Under the pieces are notes generated by a model, which saw only the letters and a program-made list of their open reading frames with translations, was not told the DNA's origin and did no database searches. From assembly GCA_029433265.1 (NCBI GenBank), contig JAQTHT010000001.1, positions 206,667 to 270,666 of the forward strand: DNA of 64,000 nucleotides, given 5' to 3'. Below, in pieces: positions 7,492 to 16,369 of the stretch; positions within the stretch are counted from its first letter, which is position 1; each line of letters starts with the position of its first letter. A program made the translations under genes and the position numbers. The stretch comes from Leuconostocaceae bacterium ESL0958 (lineage in GTDB: Bacteria; Bacillota; Bacilli; Lactobacillales; Lactobacillaceae).

Positions 7492-9360
7492 ATGGATATT
7501 GCATTAATTGGCGCTGGACCAAGGAATTTAGCGTTACTGGAAGCCCTGCTCTACAAATGGCAAAAGGAACCACTGTCGGTCACGCTCTTCGACCCTTATC
7601 CTGTTGGCGGTCGAGTTTGGACTCCTTTTTTCCCGCAGAATGAAACTTTTTTGATGAACACGGTTGCCAATCAGGTGACGCTTTTTTATGATGCGGACGG
7701 GCAGGAGCCTAGTCCGCAACGGCCTGGTCTGTTAACCTGGGCCAAGCAGCAAGGACCTGCTTTTCTAGCAGCCCATCCCAAATATCCTGCCGCTTATCGG
7801 CAGGAGTTAACCCGCTTGCAAGATAAGTCTGCTTACAGTAGTCGGGGTTTAATGGGCGTTTATGCCGCTTGGTATTATGAGCAACTGGTTCAAGACTTAC
7901 CGGCGCAGGTAACGGTGGCCTACCAGCAGACGGCCGTGACTGCCTGCTGGCGGCAGCCCGACCAGCGCTATCAACTGGAGACAGCAAACGATGCTACTTA
8001 TCTCTTTGATGCGGTGGTCTGGGCCCCTGGTCATTTAGACAATCAGCTCAGTCCAAGGCAGGCAGACTTAGCCGCCTTTGCGAAGGCAAATAAGTTGCAC
8101 TATTATCCAGCCAAACATCCAGCGGAGCAAGATTTAACCGCTTTGGGACCGCATGATTGCATCTTGGTACAAGGCTTAGGATTGACTTTTTTCGATGAAC
8201 TACAGGCTTTGACGGTGGCGAAAGGGGGCCGCTATGAACGGGCAACGGATGGTCACTTACTTTACCATCCCTCAGGCCAGGAACCCACGTTAGTACTTGG
8301 TTCGCGGTCTGCTTTTCCTGCCAAAGCAAGGGGTGTGAATCAGAAAGCAGCCAGCCAACGCCATCAGCCCGTTTTCTTTACACTAGATAAGCTCCAGCAG
8401 TTAGCTGGTCCTGATCGCCAATTGGCCTATGAAGACTTTTATCATTTGCTGGACCTTGAATTAACGGCTAAATCATTGACCAACCAAGTGGCCCAGTTAA
8501 CCGACCGGTCTAAGGACGAGCAGGCGGCTATCCTGGCAGCCATTGCGGATCCGGCCAACTGGCCTAGTTTGAATCAACGCTTTGGCCTCAGCTTGGCTAC
8601 CCAGATTGATTGGCAGGCGCTGGCTAATCCGACCTATGACCCTGCTAGCGGACAGTCCTTCCAGGATTTTTGGGTTGACCAACTAAGGGCGGAACTAGCA
8701 GATGCCCAGCTTGGCAATGAGTTAGCGCCATTGGCCGGAGCTTTTGATTTGCTACGGGATTTGCGCCATACGGTCCGAACGCTCTTTGAAGCGGGCTACT
8801 TTAGCCCAGCTGCCTATGAACAGGTGTTAAAGACCTTTCGGTCACTGGATAATAAATTGTCAGCGGGGCCACCCCTTGAGCGCATTGAACAACTGTTGGC
8901 CTTAGTCCAGTCCGGGCAAGCCCAGGTCGCCGGTCCGAACTTTACCGTCACAGCAGGTGCAGCTGATTTCATCGGACAAGATGCTTTGGGCCAGCGCTAC
9001 CATGGTACGGCCTTTTTGGAAGCCCGTTTGCCAAAAGTTGACTACCGCTTAGCTGAGAGTCCATTGCTTGCTTCCTTGGCGGCGCAGGGCTTGCTCCAGG
9101 GCGCCAACTGGCCTCAAAATAGCCAGGGGCAGTCCTTAGTGCCCCAAGCCGTTCAAGTGGACTCGGAGACTGGAGAACTAATCGACCAGCAGGGACAGCC
9201 CGTACCCGGCCTCTACCTCACCGGGATTCCTTTGGAAGGGACCCGCTGGTTCACCACGGTCATTCCTAGACCAGGCGTTCAGACACCAATTTTCATGGAG
9301 GCGCAGCGATTAGCGAAGCACTTAGTGGCGGGGGGCACTGCTCGCGATAAAAGGCATTAA
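7492..9360 (+). CDS. FAD/NAD(P)-binding protein
   Basis: A 622-residue cytoplasmic flavoprotein-like enzyme. The N-terminus MDIALIGAGPRNLALLEALL is a dinucleotide-binding Rossmann motif in the variant (GAGPRN) of the NAD_binding_9 (PF13454) family, followed by the acidic end of strand 2 (FDPYPVGGRVW). A second beta-strand/acidic pattern (VVWAPGHLDNQ) and a C-terminal region with GLYLTGIPLEGTRWFT support a complete FAD fold. Relatives occur widely in lactic acid bacteria and are mostly uncharacterised; a monooxygenase-like or oxidoreductase role is only a family inference. An AGGAG site lies upstream and the gene stands alone between terminators. Confidence 0.75.
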   Translation: MDIALIGAGPRNLALLEALLYKWQKEPLSVTLFDPYPVGGRVWTPFFPQNETFLMNTVANQVTLFYDADGQEPSPQRPGLLTWAKQQGPAFLAAHPKYPAAYRQELTRLQDKSAYSSRGLMGVYAAWYYEQLVQDLPAQVTVAYQQTAVTACWRQPDQRYQLETANDATYLFDAVVWAPGHLDNQLSPRQADLAAFAKANKLHYYPAKHPAEQDLTALGPHDCILVQGLGLTFFDELQALTVAKGGRYERATDGHLLYHPSGQEPTLVLGSRSAFPAKARGVNQKAASQRHQPVFFTLDKLQQLAGPDRQLAYEDFYHLLDLELTAKSLTNQVAQLTDRSKDEQAAILAAIADPANWPSLNQRFGLSLATQIDWQALANPTYDPASGQSFQDFWVDQLRAELADAQLGNELAPLAGAFDLLRDLRHTVRTLFEAGYFSPAAYEQVLKTFRSLDNKLSAGPPLERIEQLLALVQSGQAQVAGPNFTVTAGAADFIGQDALGQRYHGTAFLEARLPKVDYRLAESPLLASLAAQGLLQGANWPQNSQGQSLVPQAVQVDSETGELIDQQGQPVPGLYLTGIPLEGTRWFTTVIPRPGVQTPIFMEAQRLAKHLVAGGTARDKRH

Positions 9361-9376
9361 GGTCAGCCCGACCAGA

Positions 9377-9404
9377 GCCCGTCCCTTGGGGGACGGGCCT
9401 TTTC
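9377..9404 (+). terminator. Intrinsic terminator
   Basis: GCCCGTCC / GGACGGGC with a short loop and a CTTTTC tail. Confidence 0.8.
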
Positions 9405-9546
9405 AATGGTATGGCTGGCGGAACAAGCAGCTGCTTGATGAGGTCGTGTTAGTAGCCCCCTGGCTTGTATTATGAGAAAAAAATGAAAGGAACGGCCTTT
9501 TTGTGGTAAACTAGCGCCAAGTAGAAAAACAGTGGGGGGAAGCAAT

Positions 9547-10638
9547 ATGGGATTTTTTGAACAACGAATTCAGAACTTACAAAAGCTCTTGATCAACTTA
9601 GACTTGGATGGCTTGTTGATTGGGGACGGCATGAATATGCGCTACTTGACGGATTTCAAGGGTGGGACCGGCGATGGCTTACTCTTAGTTAGCCGAGAGC
9701 AGGCCGTCTTGATTACGGATGCCCGTTACGAAAATGAGTACCAGGACGCCCTGCCAGCGGGCGTTGCCTTTGATGTCACCCGTGGCTACGATGAACAGGC
9801 TGCCCGCCGGGTCAAAGAATGGGGGCTCAAGCGCTTGGGCTTCGAGGCCAGCATGCCTTATGACCGTTATGAGCGTTTGGATGATCTCATGCCCATCAAC
9901 GTGGCTTTTGACGCCGTACCAGGGGCCGTTGAAGCTTTGCGAGAAGTCAAAGATGAGATGGAAGTGGCTGCCTTGAAGCGAGCGGCCGCTGCGTCGATTA
10001 AGGCCTTTGAGCAGTTAGTACAAGAAATCAAGGTCGGCATGACAGAAAAAGAGGTCGCCAACCGGTTGGATGCGCTGCAAAAGGAATACGGTGCAGACAA
10101 GGCTTCCTTTGACACCATCGTGGCTTCCGGCTACCGGGCAGCATTGCCACACGGTGGGGCCAGCGATAAGCAGTTGGCAGCAGGCGAACTCGTGACCATC
10201 GACTTCGGCTACTACGTGGATGGCTATACCTCAGACATTACTCGCACGATTGCCATGGGATCAGTTGATCCTGAACTGAGCAAAATTTATGACATTGTGC
10301 GCCAAGCCAACGAAAATGCACTGGCGGTTATCAAACCTGGTTTGTCAACGGCTGAAGTCGACAGGGTGGCGCGCGACTACATCCAAGAGGCGGGCTATGG
10401 CGCTGCCTTTAGTCACGCGACGGGTCACGGTGCAGGCTTGGACATCCATGAAGGCCCCGTTTTGTCGACACGCTCTAGCGATGAACTAGTCGCCGGTAAC
10501 CTGCTGACGGTGGAACCAGGAATTTACCTGGCTGGCAAAGGGGGCGTGCGCATTGAAGACGATGTACTGGTAACGCCAACTGGTTCTGAAAATTTGACGG
10601 CCGCTTTGTCCAAAGACCTGTTGGTCATTGACGATTAA
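9547..10638 (+). CDS. M24 family Xaa-Pro aminopeptidase/dipeptidase
   Basis: A cytoplasmic metallopeptidase of 363 residues that removes or splits X-Pro N-termini. The N-terminal creatinase-like domain (about 1-125) is followed by the pita-bread catalytic domain with metal ligands in VTIDFGYYVDGYTSDITRT, HATGHGAGLDIHEGP, TVEPGIY and RIEDDVLV. The start was chosen at ATG 9547 behind TGGGGGGAA; the in-frame ATG five codons earlier has no such site. Whether it is an aminopeptidase (PepP-like) or dipeptidase (PepQ-like) cannot be settled by eye. Confidence 0.9.
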   Translation: MGFFEQRIQNLQKLLINLDLDGLLIGDGMNMRYLTDFKGGTGDGLLLVSREQAVLITDARYENEYQDALPAGVAFDVTRGYDEQAARRVKEWGLKRLGFEASMPYDRYERLDDLMPINVAFDAVPGAVEALREVKDEMEVAALKRAAAASIKAFEQLVQEIKVGMTEKEVANRLDALQKEYGADKASFDTIVASGYRAALPHGGASDKQLAAGELVTIDFGYYVDGYTSDITRTIAMGSVDPELSKIYDIVRQANENALAVIKPGLSTAEVDRVARDYIQEAGYGAAFSHATGHGAGLDIHEGPVLSTRSSDELVAGNLLTVEPGIYLAGKGGVRIEDDVLVTPTGSENLTAALSKDLLVIDD

Positions 10639-10642
10639 TGCC

Positions 10643-10672
10643 AAGCCTCCAACCGCTGTTGGAGGCTTTTTT
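10643..10672 (+). terminator. Intrinsic terminator
   Basis: AGCCTCCAAC / GTTGGAGGCT with a 4-nt loop and six T. Confidence 0.9.
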
Positions 10673-10725
10673 GAGAGCTTTAATGACGGCCCTTTAGATG
10701 GTAAGATAAAGGACAGGAGGCAACG

Positions 10726-12075
10726 ATGGAAGAGATACAATTACGGCATACCAACGACTTACATTCCCACTTGGAAAACTGGCCAAGGATTCGGCGTTAT
10801 TTGCAAGCTGGGCGGGCCGGCCAACGGGCCGTCTTTAATTTTGATATTGGGGATGCCATTGACCGCTTTCACCCGTTGTCGGATGCCACGTTAGGTAAGG
10901 GCAATGTTTTGTTGCTCAATACGGCCGACTATGATGCCGTTACGATTGGCAATAATGAAGGCTTAGGGATGGCCCATCAAGCGCTGAATAGGCTCTATGA
11001 TCAGGCCAATTTTCCAGTCCTGCTTGCCAATATGCTAGACCAAAGCACAGGCCAGCAGCCAACCTGGGCCGAACCTTATCGGATTTTGACTACGGCGGCC
11101 GGCACTAAAATGGCTGTTATCGGCCTAACGGCACCTTACCAGGAAACCTACCGCTCCTTAGGTTGGGCACCGGAACCGGCAGCGGATACGCTGGCCCGGC
11201 TTTTGCCAACTGTACGGGCCCAGGCCGATTTTGTCGTCTTGCTCTCCCATCTCGGCCTGCCGACCGATCGTGCCTTGGCCGATCAGTTTGACGTCGATAT
11301 TATTTTAGGCGCCCACACCCATCATTTGTTAGCGGCCGGGGAGCGGCGCAACGGCACCCTGTTAGCAGCCGCTGGCCGTTATGGTGATCACGTTGGTCAG
11401 GTGGACTTGATGATTGATGACCAGCATCAGCTGCTGGCTAGTCGGGCTAAAGCTTTTCCTGTGGGGGACTTACCGACAGAACCGGGCGATGCAGCCGAGA
11501 TTGCCGCTTGGTGGCAGGAAGGCGTGGCCATTGAAGAAGCCGAGCCCGTCACCCAGCTGGCCCAAAAGCAGACGGTGGCTGACCAGGCCCAGGCCTGTTT
11601 GTCGGCCCTCCAGTCCTTCTTTCAACTCCCCGCTGCTTTTTGCTCCACTGGGCTATTCTTAAAGGAACTACCAGCCGGTCCCGTGAATGTTTATGATTTT
11701 CTGGCGGACATGCCCCACGGCATTAATCCGATGAAAATCACCCTCACGGGTCAAGCACTGAAAGCGTTGTTACAGGAAATGGCCGACAAGGGCAGTTTCT
11801 TGGCGAGCCAGCGGATTAAAGGGGCTGGTTTTCGCGGCGATGTCTTTGGCGAGTTAGTCAGTCGGGGGTTGGGCTTGAATGCAGCGGGTCAACCAACTTA
11901 TGCAGGAAAGGTCATTTTGGATGACCAGCAGTATGCGCTGGCGACGTTAGACCATTACCGTTTCTTTGATTACTTCAACATGCTCAATGACGCACCGGCA
12001 GAAATTCACCTAGAACTTTTTCTCCGGGAACTCATGGCGCAGTATTACCAAAAAGAAAGTCAACAGACGCACTAG
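10726..12075 (+). CDS. YunD-like metallophosphatase / 5'-nucleotidase family
   Basis: 449 residues with no signal peptide, so cytoplasmic like Bacillus YunD. The calcineurin-like metal motifs are HTNDLHSHL (near the start), GDAID, GNNE and the LLSHLG...GAHTHH pair. The C-terminal half is the 5'-nucleotidase substrate domain. The next gene is a YutD protein 18 bp away, the same pairing as in many Bacilli, which supports the assignment. Substrates may be nucleotides or nucleotide sugars. The start has an excellent CAGGAGG site. Confidence 0.86.
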   Translation: MEEIQLRHTNDLHSHLENWPRIRRYLQAGRAGQRAVFNFDIGDAIDRFHPLSDATLGKGNVLLLNTADYDAVTIGNNEGLGMAHQALNRLYDQANFPVLLANMLDQSTGQQPTWAEPYRILTTAAGTKMAVIGLTAPYQETYRSLGWAPEPAADTLARLLPTVRAQADFVVLLSHLGLPTDRALADQFDVDIILGAHTHHLLAAGERRNGTLLAAAGRYGDHVGQVDLMIDDQHQLLASRAKAFPVGDLPTEPGDAAEIAAWWQEGVAIEEAEPVTQLAQKQTVADQAQACLSALQSFFQLPAAFCSTGLFLKELPAGPVNVYDFLADMPHGINPMKITLTGQALKALLQEMADKGSFLASQRIKGAGFRGDVFGELVSRGLGLNAAGQPTYAGKVILDDQQYALATLDHYRFFDYFNMLNDAPAEIHLELFLRELMAQYYQKESQQTH

Positions 12076-12092
12076 TCTGTTTTAGGAAAACT

Positions 12093-12788
12093 ATGGACCA
12101 CCAAAGTCTTAAAGAAAAAACAGCAGCACAACAGGAAGAGCGCCGGCAAGGTTATCCCGTCGCAATGGCAGGCAACGAGATTCAAATTGCTGACTTGCGC
12201 TTTACCCTAGTTGAAAATTATAAGGAAGCCTTTGATCCGGAGCAGTTAGCAGTGCGCTATACGCCGCTATTGGCCCGTTATGATTATGTAGTCGGGGACC
12301 TGTCTGCCGGCCAACTCCGCCTCCGTGGTTTTTATGATAATGAACGGGCAGTGACGGCCAATCAAAAGATTCAAAGTTTGGCAGATTATCTCTATGAAAC
12401 GGTCAACTTTGGGGCCCCTTATTTTGTACTAGTCAATCAAGCCGCTAAGTTTTCGGCCGCCCCTGTGCAGGACTTTTTGAAAACTTGGGAAAAAGAACAT
12501 CCGAAGAAAAAGGGCCCGAAGCGCGAACAACCAATCCGGAATGGTCGGGGCAAGAAAACGGCGGGGCAGGCAGCGCCTGCTGGGCGTCCAGCACAGCGGG
12601 GAGCAGCGCCAGCCGGTCCTAAGGGTAAAAAAACAAAACCCACACGTCGGAAAAAGGGCCGGCCCCAGTCGGGCAATCCTGGCCAGACTGGGGCAGCTAA
12701 AGCAAAGGGTCCATCTGGCAAGGGTCAGCAACGCCCCCGATTTTCCATTCGGCAACGATCTGACCAATCGACTTCAGAACACATCTAG
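12093..12788 (+). CDS. YutD family protein with long basic tail
   Basis: 231 residues. The first ~125 match the YutD/DUF1027 family (core segments FTLVENYKEAFDPEQLAVRYTPLLARYDYVVGD and LRLRGFY near residues 38-75). The remaining ~100 residues are a low-complexity tail rich in Lys, Arg, Gly, Pro, Gln and Ala, unusual in length and likely disordered and nucleic-acid binding. The function of YutD is unknown. It is probably in one operon with the metallophosphatase upstream. Confidence 0.8.
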   Translation: MDHQSLKEKTAAQQEERRQGYPVAMAGNEIQIADLRFTLVENYKEAFDPEQLAVRYTPLLARYDYVVGDLSAGQLRLRGFYDNERAVTANQKIQSLADYLYETVNFGAPYFVLVNQAAKFSAAPVQDFLKTWEKEHPKKKGPKREQPIRNGRGKKTAGQAAPAGRPAQRGAAPAGPKGKKTKPTRRKKGRPQSGNPGQTGAAKAKGPSGKGQQRPRFSIRQRSDQSTSEHI

Positions 12789-12802
12789 GCTGTGTTTTTT
12801 TC
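12778..12802 (+). terminator. Terminator overlapping the YutD stop codon
   Basis: AACACA / TGTGTT with a 7-nt loop containing the TAG stop, followed by T-rich sequence. Confidence 0.7.
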
Positions 12803-12808
12803 TTGTCC

Positions 12809-12856
12809 TTGTTATTTTTTAGTAACCTGATAAAATCATAAAAGGTTACTAAAAAA
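12809..12856 (+). promoter_or_regulatory. bioY promoter with BirA-type operator
   Basis: A perfect 14-bp inverted repeat, TTTTTTAGTAACCT (12815-12828) and its complement (12843-12856), separated by 14 bp. The core half-site AGTAACCT...AGGTTACT with this spacing resembles the biotin operator bound by HTH-containing BirA in Firmicutes. The promoter TTGTTA (12809-12814), 16 bp, TAAAAT (12831-12836) puts the -10 box between the half-sites, so a bound repressor would block polymerase. Genes for a biotin transporter and an HTH-bearing BirA follow. Confidence 0.8.
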
Positions 12857-12867
12857 GGAGCAGAACA

Positions 12868-13437
12868 ATGCAAGCGCAAACAAGCATCCAAAAATTAACG
12901 CAAATGGCCTTTTTTCTGGCCCTAGTCATTGTCTTAGGACTTTTTCCGGCACTGCCACTCGGTGTTTTGCCGGTCCCTATCGTGCTACAAAATTTAGCCG
13001 TCCTGCTGATGGCCTTACTACTGCCGACTCGACAGGCGGTCACCGTCATGTTGGGCTTTTTGTTACTGCTGGCCCTGGGCCTGCCCGTACTATCTGGCGG
13101 GCGGGGCGGCTTATTGCTGGTCGTTGGGCCCACAGCCGGTTATCTCTGGTCCTGGCTGCTGTTAGCCCCTGTCTATCGTGGGTTCAGCCATTGGTTGGGC
13201 CGTCTTTGGCCCCGCTTCCAACAATCTTATAGCGGGCGCGGCTTGTTACTGCTGCTAGTCAATACCTGCCTGGTATACCCGCTCGGCGCGGCTTGGTTGT
13301 CCTGGCACCAGCACCTCGCTTACTGGCCGACCCTTTGGGCCAATGTGGTCTTTCTGCCTGGCGATTTTGTAAAAGTAGCCCTAGCGGTAGTCGTTGCGCT
13401 GGCGCTTGAGCGGGCTTTGCGACTGGCCAGGAACTAG
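12868..13437 (+). CDS. bioY: BioY family biotin transporter S component
   Basis: A membrane protein of 189 residues with about six hydrophobic segments. It shows the BioY pattern: PLGVLPVPIVLQNLAVLL early, GLPVLSGGRGGLLLVVGPTAGYL in the middle, and WANVVFLPGDFVKVALA near the end. It captures biotin, normally together with the ECF transporter energising module, which is not encoded in this window. A canonical AAAAAGGAG site overlaps the operator arm. Regulation by BirA is strongly suggested by the upstream palindrome and the adjacent birA. Confidence 0.92.
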   Translation: MQAQTSIQKLTQMAFFLALVIVLGLFPALPLGVLPVPIVLQNLAVLLMALLLPTRQAVTVMLGFLLLLALGLPVLSGGRGGLLLVVGPTAGYLWSWLLLAPVYRGFSHWLGRLWPRFQQSYSGRGLLLLLVNTCLVYPLGAAWLSWHQHLAYWPTLWANVVFLPGDFVKVALAVVVALALERALRLARN

Positions 13438-13493
13438 TGGAGCTAGTCAGTTATTTCCTGTAAAATAACAACATAAAGGGATGGGGGACTGCC

Positions 13494-14507
13494 ATGTCAA
13501 TGTCTACGAAAGACTTGTTGTTAGTTGAATTGGTGAAAACACCTGGTCGCTATCGTTCTGGGGATGAACTAGCCCAGTTGTTGGGTCTCAGTCGGGAGTC
13601 GATTTGGAAGGCCATTCAGGGCTTGAAAAAGAGTGGACACCAAATTGCCAGTCAAAAAAAACGGGGCTACGCTTACCTGCAATCGGACCATGTCAATCAA
13701 GTAGCGCTCAAGCAGGCGTTGCTTCAGGCAGGCTTTGCGCCTGATGCCTTTGCCAGTATTCATATTTTTGATGACGTCGGGTCCACGCAGGCGCTGGCCA
13801 AAGAAGCGCTGGCACATCAGGCAGTACAGCGGCCCGCTGTCTACGTGGCGCGGGGCCAAAGTGCCGGTTATGGCCGGCAGTGTCGGTCCTTTTATTCGCC
13901 CAAAGACCGTGGGCTTTATGTTAGTTTAGCCTTGCCAGTCACGCCCGGAGTCGATTTGGCACCCAGCCTGCTGACTACTTCTGCCGCGGTGGCCCTCGTT
14001 CAGGGCTTGCAAGACTGTTTCTCAGACCTGGATCTATCACTGAAATGGGTGAATGATTTGATTCTAGCAGGTCGCAAGGTCGGGGGTGTCTTAACGGAAG
14101 GCGTTTTCGACTTTGAACGGCAGCAGTACAGTGCTGTCGTCTTAGGTTTTGCCATTAATGTGCTGCCTGGCACGGTGCCAGCTGATCTGCAGGAAAAAAT
14201 CGGCTTCCTGTTGCCGGCGGCGGAAAAGGTCGATCTGAATGTCCTGTTGGCCTGTCTGTTGGCCCGACTGTGGCAAATGGCGCAAAGCTACCGAAGCGGG
14301 GCCTACCTGCCGCAATACCGCGCCCTGTCTTTTTTGATTGGCCGCCGGGTGACGGTACGAGTAGATGGGGCAGATCGAACGGGTCGCGTCTTGGACATTT
14401 CCGATCAAGGGGGATTGGTCTTCTTGGTCGACGGCGAACAGGGGCCGCAAACGCTCTATGCCGGCGAGGTCCGCAAGGTGGCACTGTTTGACCAGTTGAA
14501 TTTGTAA
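13494..14507 (+). CDS. birA: Bifunctional biotin-protein ligase / biotin operon repressor
   Basis: 337 residues. An N-terminal winged helix-turn-helix (about 10-65; YRSGDELAQLLGLSRESIWKAI) is followed by the ligase domain with the biotinyl-AMP loop (ARGQSAGYGRQCRSFYSP, a variant of the usual GRGRxGR loop) and KWVNDL, and a C-terminal SH3-like domain. It attaches biotin to acceptor proteins and, through the HTH, should bind the operator upstream of bioY. ATG 13494 and 13500 are both possible starts; GGATGGGGGA precedes them. Confidence 0.93.
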   Translation: MSMSTKDLLLVELVKTPGRYRSGDELAQLLGLSRESIWKAIQGLKKSGHQIASQKKRGYAYLQSDHVNQVALKQALLQAGFAPDAFASIHIFDDVGSTQALAKEALAHQAVQRPAVYVARGQSAGYGRQCRSFYSPKDRGLYVSLALPVTPGVDLAPSLLTTSAAVALVQGLQDCFSDLDLSLKWVNDLILAGRKVGGVLTEGVFDFERQQYSAVVLGFAINVLPGTVPADLQEKIGFLLPAAEKVDLNVLLACLLARLWQMAQSYRSGAYLPQYRALSFLIGRRVTVRVDGADRTGRVLDISDQGGLVFLVDGEQGPQTLYAGEVRKVALFDQLNL

Positions 14508-14519
14508 GGAGGCGCATCG

Positions 14520-15113
14520 ATGCGTTTTGTACTAGCATCAAATAATCGAGCAAAGACGAAGGAACTAGCCATTCTCGCTAAGCAAATGGGCCAGGAAGTC
14601 GTGAATTACCGGGACCTTTTGCAACAGAAACTGACCTTTCCTGCCGAAAGCGAAGACAATCAAGAAGTGAACGCGCTGGCGAAAGCTCGTTTTATCCATC
14701 AGTATTTACCAGAAGAGGCCGTGTTGGGGGACGATACAGGGCTTTATCTGGCGGCCTTTCCCGACCGTTTTGGCGTGACGTCTAGTCGTGAGTTTCACGC
14801 TCTAGGCTTACACGGCACTGCTGCCGAGATTGACTATCTCCTCAATCTCTATCAACCAGGCATGGACCGGTCGGCCTACTTGCTAGCCTCCTTCGCCTTA
14901 GTCCTACCTAATGGCCAGGAACTAACGACGCAGGCCCGGGGTGGTGTCCGACTGGCCACAGCTGCGCGTCCAGGTCCTTATTTACAGGGGCTGGATGATA
15001 TTTTAGAGGCAGAAAACGGCTTGACCTTATCGGAAATGCCCTTAGCAACCGTATTGGCCTATCACGATCGGTCGCGGGCATTGGCGGCGCTAGTCGATCA
15101 ATTGAAAGATTAA
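14520..15113 (+). CDS. Ham1/RdgB-type non-canonical purine NTP pyrophosphatase
   Basis: 197 residues starting MRFVLASNNRAKTKEL, the phosphate-binding start of the Ham1 family. Further motifs are AESEDNQEVNALAKA, LGDDTGL and a C-terminal TLSEMPLATVLAYHDRSRAL. It cleans the nucleotide pool of XTP, dITP and ITP. The sequence is more divergent than the usual RdgB (for example SSREFHALG instead of the SARYAG form), so it may be a lineage-specific paralogue. The gene begins 12 bp after birA and has GGAGG. Confidence 0.82.
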   Translation: MRFVLASNNRAKTKELAILAKQMGQEVVNYRDLLQQKLTFPAESEDNQEVNALAKARFIHQYLPEEAVLGDDTGLYLAAFPDRFGVTSSREFHALGLHGTAAEIDYLLNLYQPGMDRSAYLLASFALVLPNGQELTTQARGGVRLATAARPGPYLQGLDDILEAENGLTLSEMPLATVLAYHDRSRALAALVDQLKD

Positions 15114-15129
15114 TTCACAAAACATCATG

Positions 15130-15158
15130 AAAAAACTGCCCGTGCAGGCAGTTTTTTT
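15130..15158 (+). terminator. Intrinsic terminator
   Basis: AAAAACTGCC / GGCAGTTTTT with a 6-nt loop and a T run. Confidence 0.9.
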
Positions 15159-15215
15159 GTTCCCTTCACAAAATCGTGCTAGAATGGGAAAGTTAAAAAA
15201 CGTGAGGAGGTCGCC

Positions 15216-16238
15216 ATGAAGGAAGCAAAAAGTAGCTACTGGCAACGTGTGTTGGATCAAGCGGTCGATGAGGACGGCCAGCGTCGGCCTTTTTTCTCGA
15301 TGGCACCGATGGAAGCAGTAACGGATACTATTTTCCGTCGGGTGGTGGCCAAGGCGGGGGGGCCTGACCTCTACTACACGGAGTTCACCAATGCCGCCTC
15401 CATGGTCCATCCAGAAGCAAAGTTTTCCGTACAGGGCCGGCTGGCAGTGGCGCCAGGAGAACAGATGCCGATTGCGCAAATTTGGGGTTCGACGGCAGCG
15501 GCCATTGGGGGCGCTGCCAAGTTGCTGCCTGACTTAGGTTATCAAGCGGTTGATTTGAACATGGGCTGTCCTGATGGCACCGTGATTAAAAACGAAGCGG
15601 GATCAGATTTGATTCGCCATCCCGACCGAGCTGATGCACTGATTGCGGCCGCCAAAGAATCCGGGCTGCCCGTTTCGGTCAAAACCCGCTTGGGCTTTTA
15701 CAAGATTGAGGAGTATCAAGACTGGCTAACTAACATACTGTCCCAGGATATCCAAGTGCTCACCATTCACTTGCGGACTCGCAAAGAAATGTCCAAAGTG
15801 CCCGCCCATTACGAGTTAATTGACGATATTGTGGCCTTGCGCGATCAGATTGCACCACAGACACTGCTACAGATTAATGGCGATATTCCAAACTATCAGG
15901 CTGGCCTGGATTTAGCGGCAGCGCACCCAGGTGTCGATGGCATTATGATTGGCCGGGGCGTTTTGGAGGATCCGTTTGCTTTTGTGAAGACAAACAAACA
16001 GCATGACCTGGCAGAATCGATTGCGCTTTTGCGCTATCAGCTCGACTTGTATGACGAGGTGACGGCTGCTGGCACGAGTAAGCATTTTGAAGCGCTGAAA
16101 CGCTACTTTAAAATCTACTTGCGGGGCTTCCCACATGCTGCTAAATTGCGGCAATTGTTGATGGATACCAAAAGCACAGACGAAGTACGGACATTACTTG
16201 CGGCACACGTTGACGACTTGCTGGCCCTTGACGACTAG
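15216..16238 (+). CDS. tRNA-dihydrouridine synthase family protein
   Basis: 340 residues, FMN-dependent TIM barrel that reduces uridine in tRNA. Motifs: SMAPMEAVTD near residue 28, the catalytic cysteine in DLNMGCPDGTVIKNEAGSDL, SVKTRLGF, IHLRTR (the usual HGRT motif in variant form) and GIMIGRGVLEDPF. The Dus subgroup (A, B or C type) is not certain. It has a strong GGAGG site and its own position between terminators. Confidence 0.9.
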   Translation: MKEAKSSYWQRVLDQAVDEDGQRRPFFSMAPMEAVTDTIFRRVVAKAGGPDLYYTEFTNAASMVHPEAKFSVQGRLAVAPGEQMPIAQIWGSTAAAIGGAAKLLPDLGYQAVDLNMGCPDGTVIKNEAGSDLIRHPDRADALIAAAKESGLPVSVKTRLGFYKIEEYQDWLTNILSQDIQVLTIHLRTRKEMSKVPAHYELIDDIVALRDQIAPQTLLQINGDIPNYQAGLDLAAAHPGVDGIMIGRGVLEDPFAFVKTNKQHDLAESIALLRYQLDLYDEVTAAGTSKHFEALKRYFKIYLRGFPHAAKLRQLLMDTKSTDEVRTLLAAHVDDLLALDD

Positions 16239-16288
16239 TGTTTCCTTCGGTACACTAACAATAATATTTGAATAACAACTATTGGTTG

Positions 16289-16352
16289 AGGTCAGACTCA
16301 AGGTAATCTTTAACGGGGGAGTTAAAGGCAATCTTTGGTCTGGCCTTTTTTG
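16289..16352 (+). promoter_or_regulatory. Possible attenuator hairpin in the antiporter leader
   Basis: A long imperfect hairpin. The outer stem AGGTCAGAC / GTCTGGCCT (one G-U) and a middle helix enclose an internal loop (TAAT opposite GCAAT), then an inner stem CTTTAAC / GTTAAAG capped by GGGGGA, followed by six T. The start codon is only 18 nt after the T run, leaving no space for another promoter. It therefore either ends dus transcripts with read-through or attenuates the antiporter gene. No known riboswitch consensus was recognised. Confidence 0.5.
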
Positions 16353-16369
16353 TATGGAGAGGAGTTCTT

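Noticed and set aside
12429..12767. Long minus-strand and plus-strand frames over the YutD tail
   Set aside because: They are shadows produced by the low-complexity GC-rich tail and lack ribosome sites.
13449..13468. Inverted repeat GTTATTT/AAATAAC upstream of birA, considered as a second BirA site
   Set aside because: Spacer is 6 bp instead of 14 and the half-site differs; probably promoter-associated AT-rich sequence.
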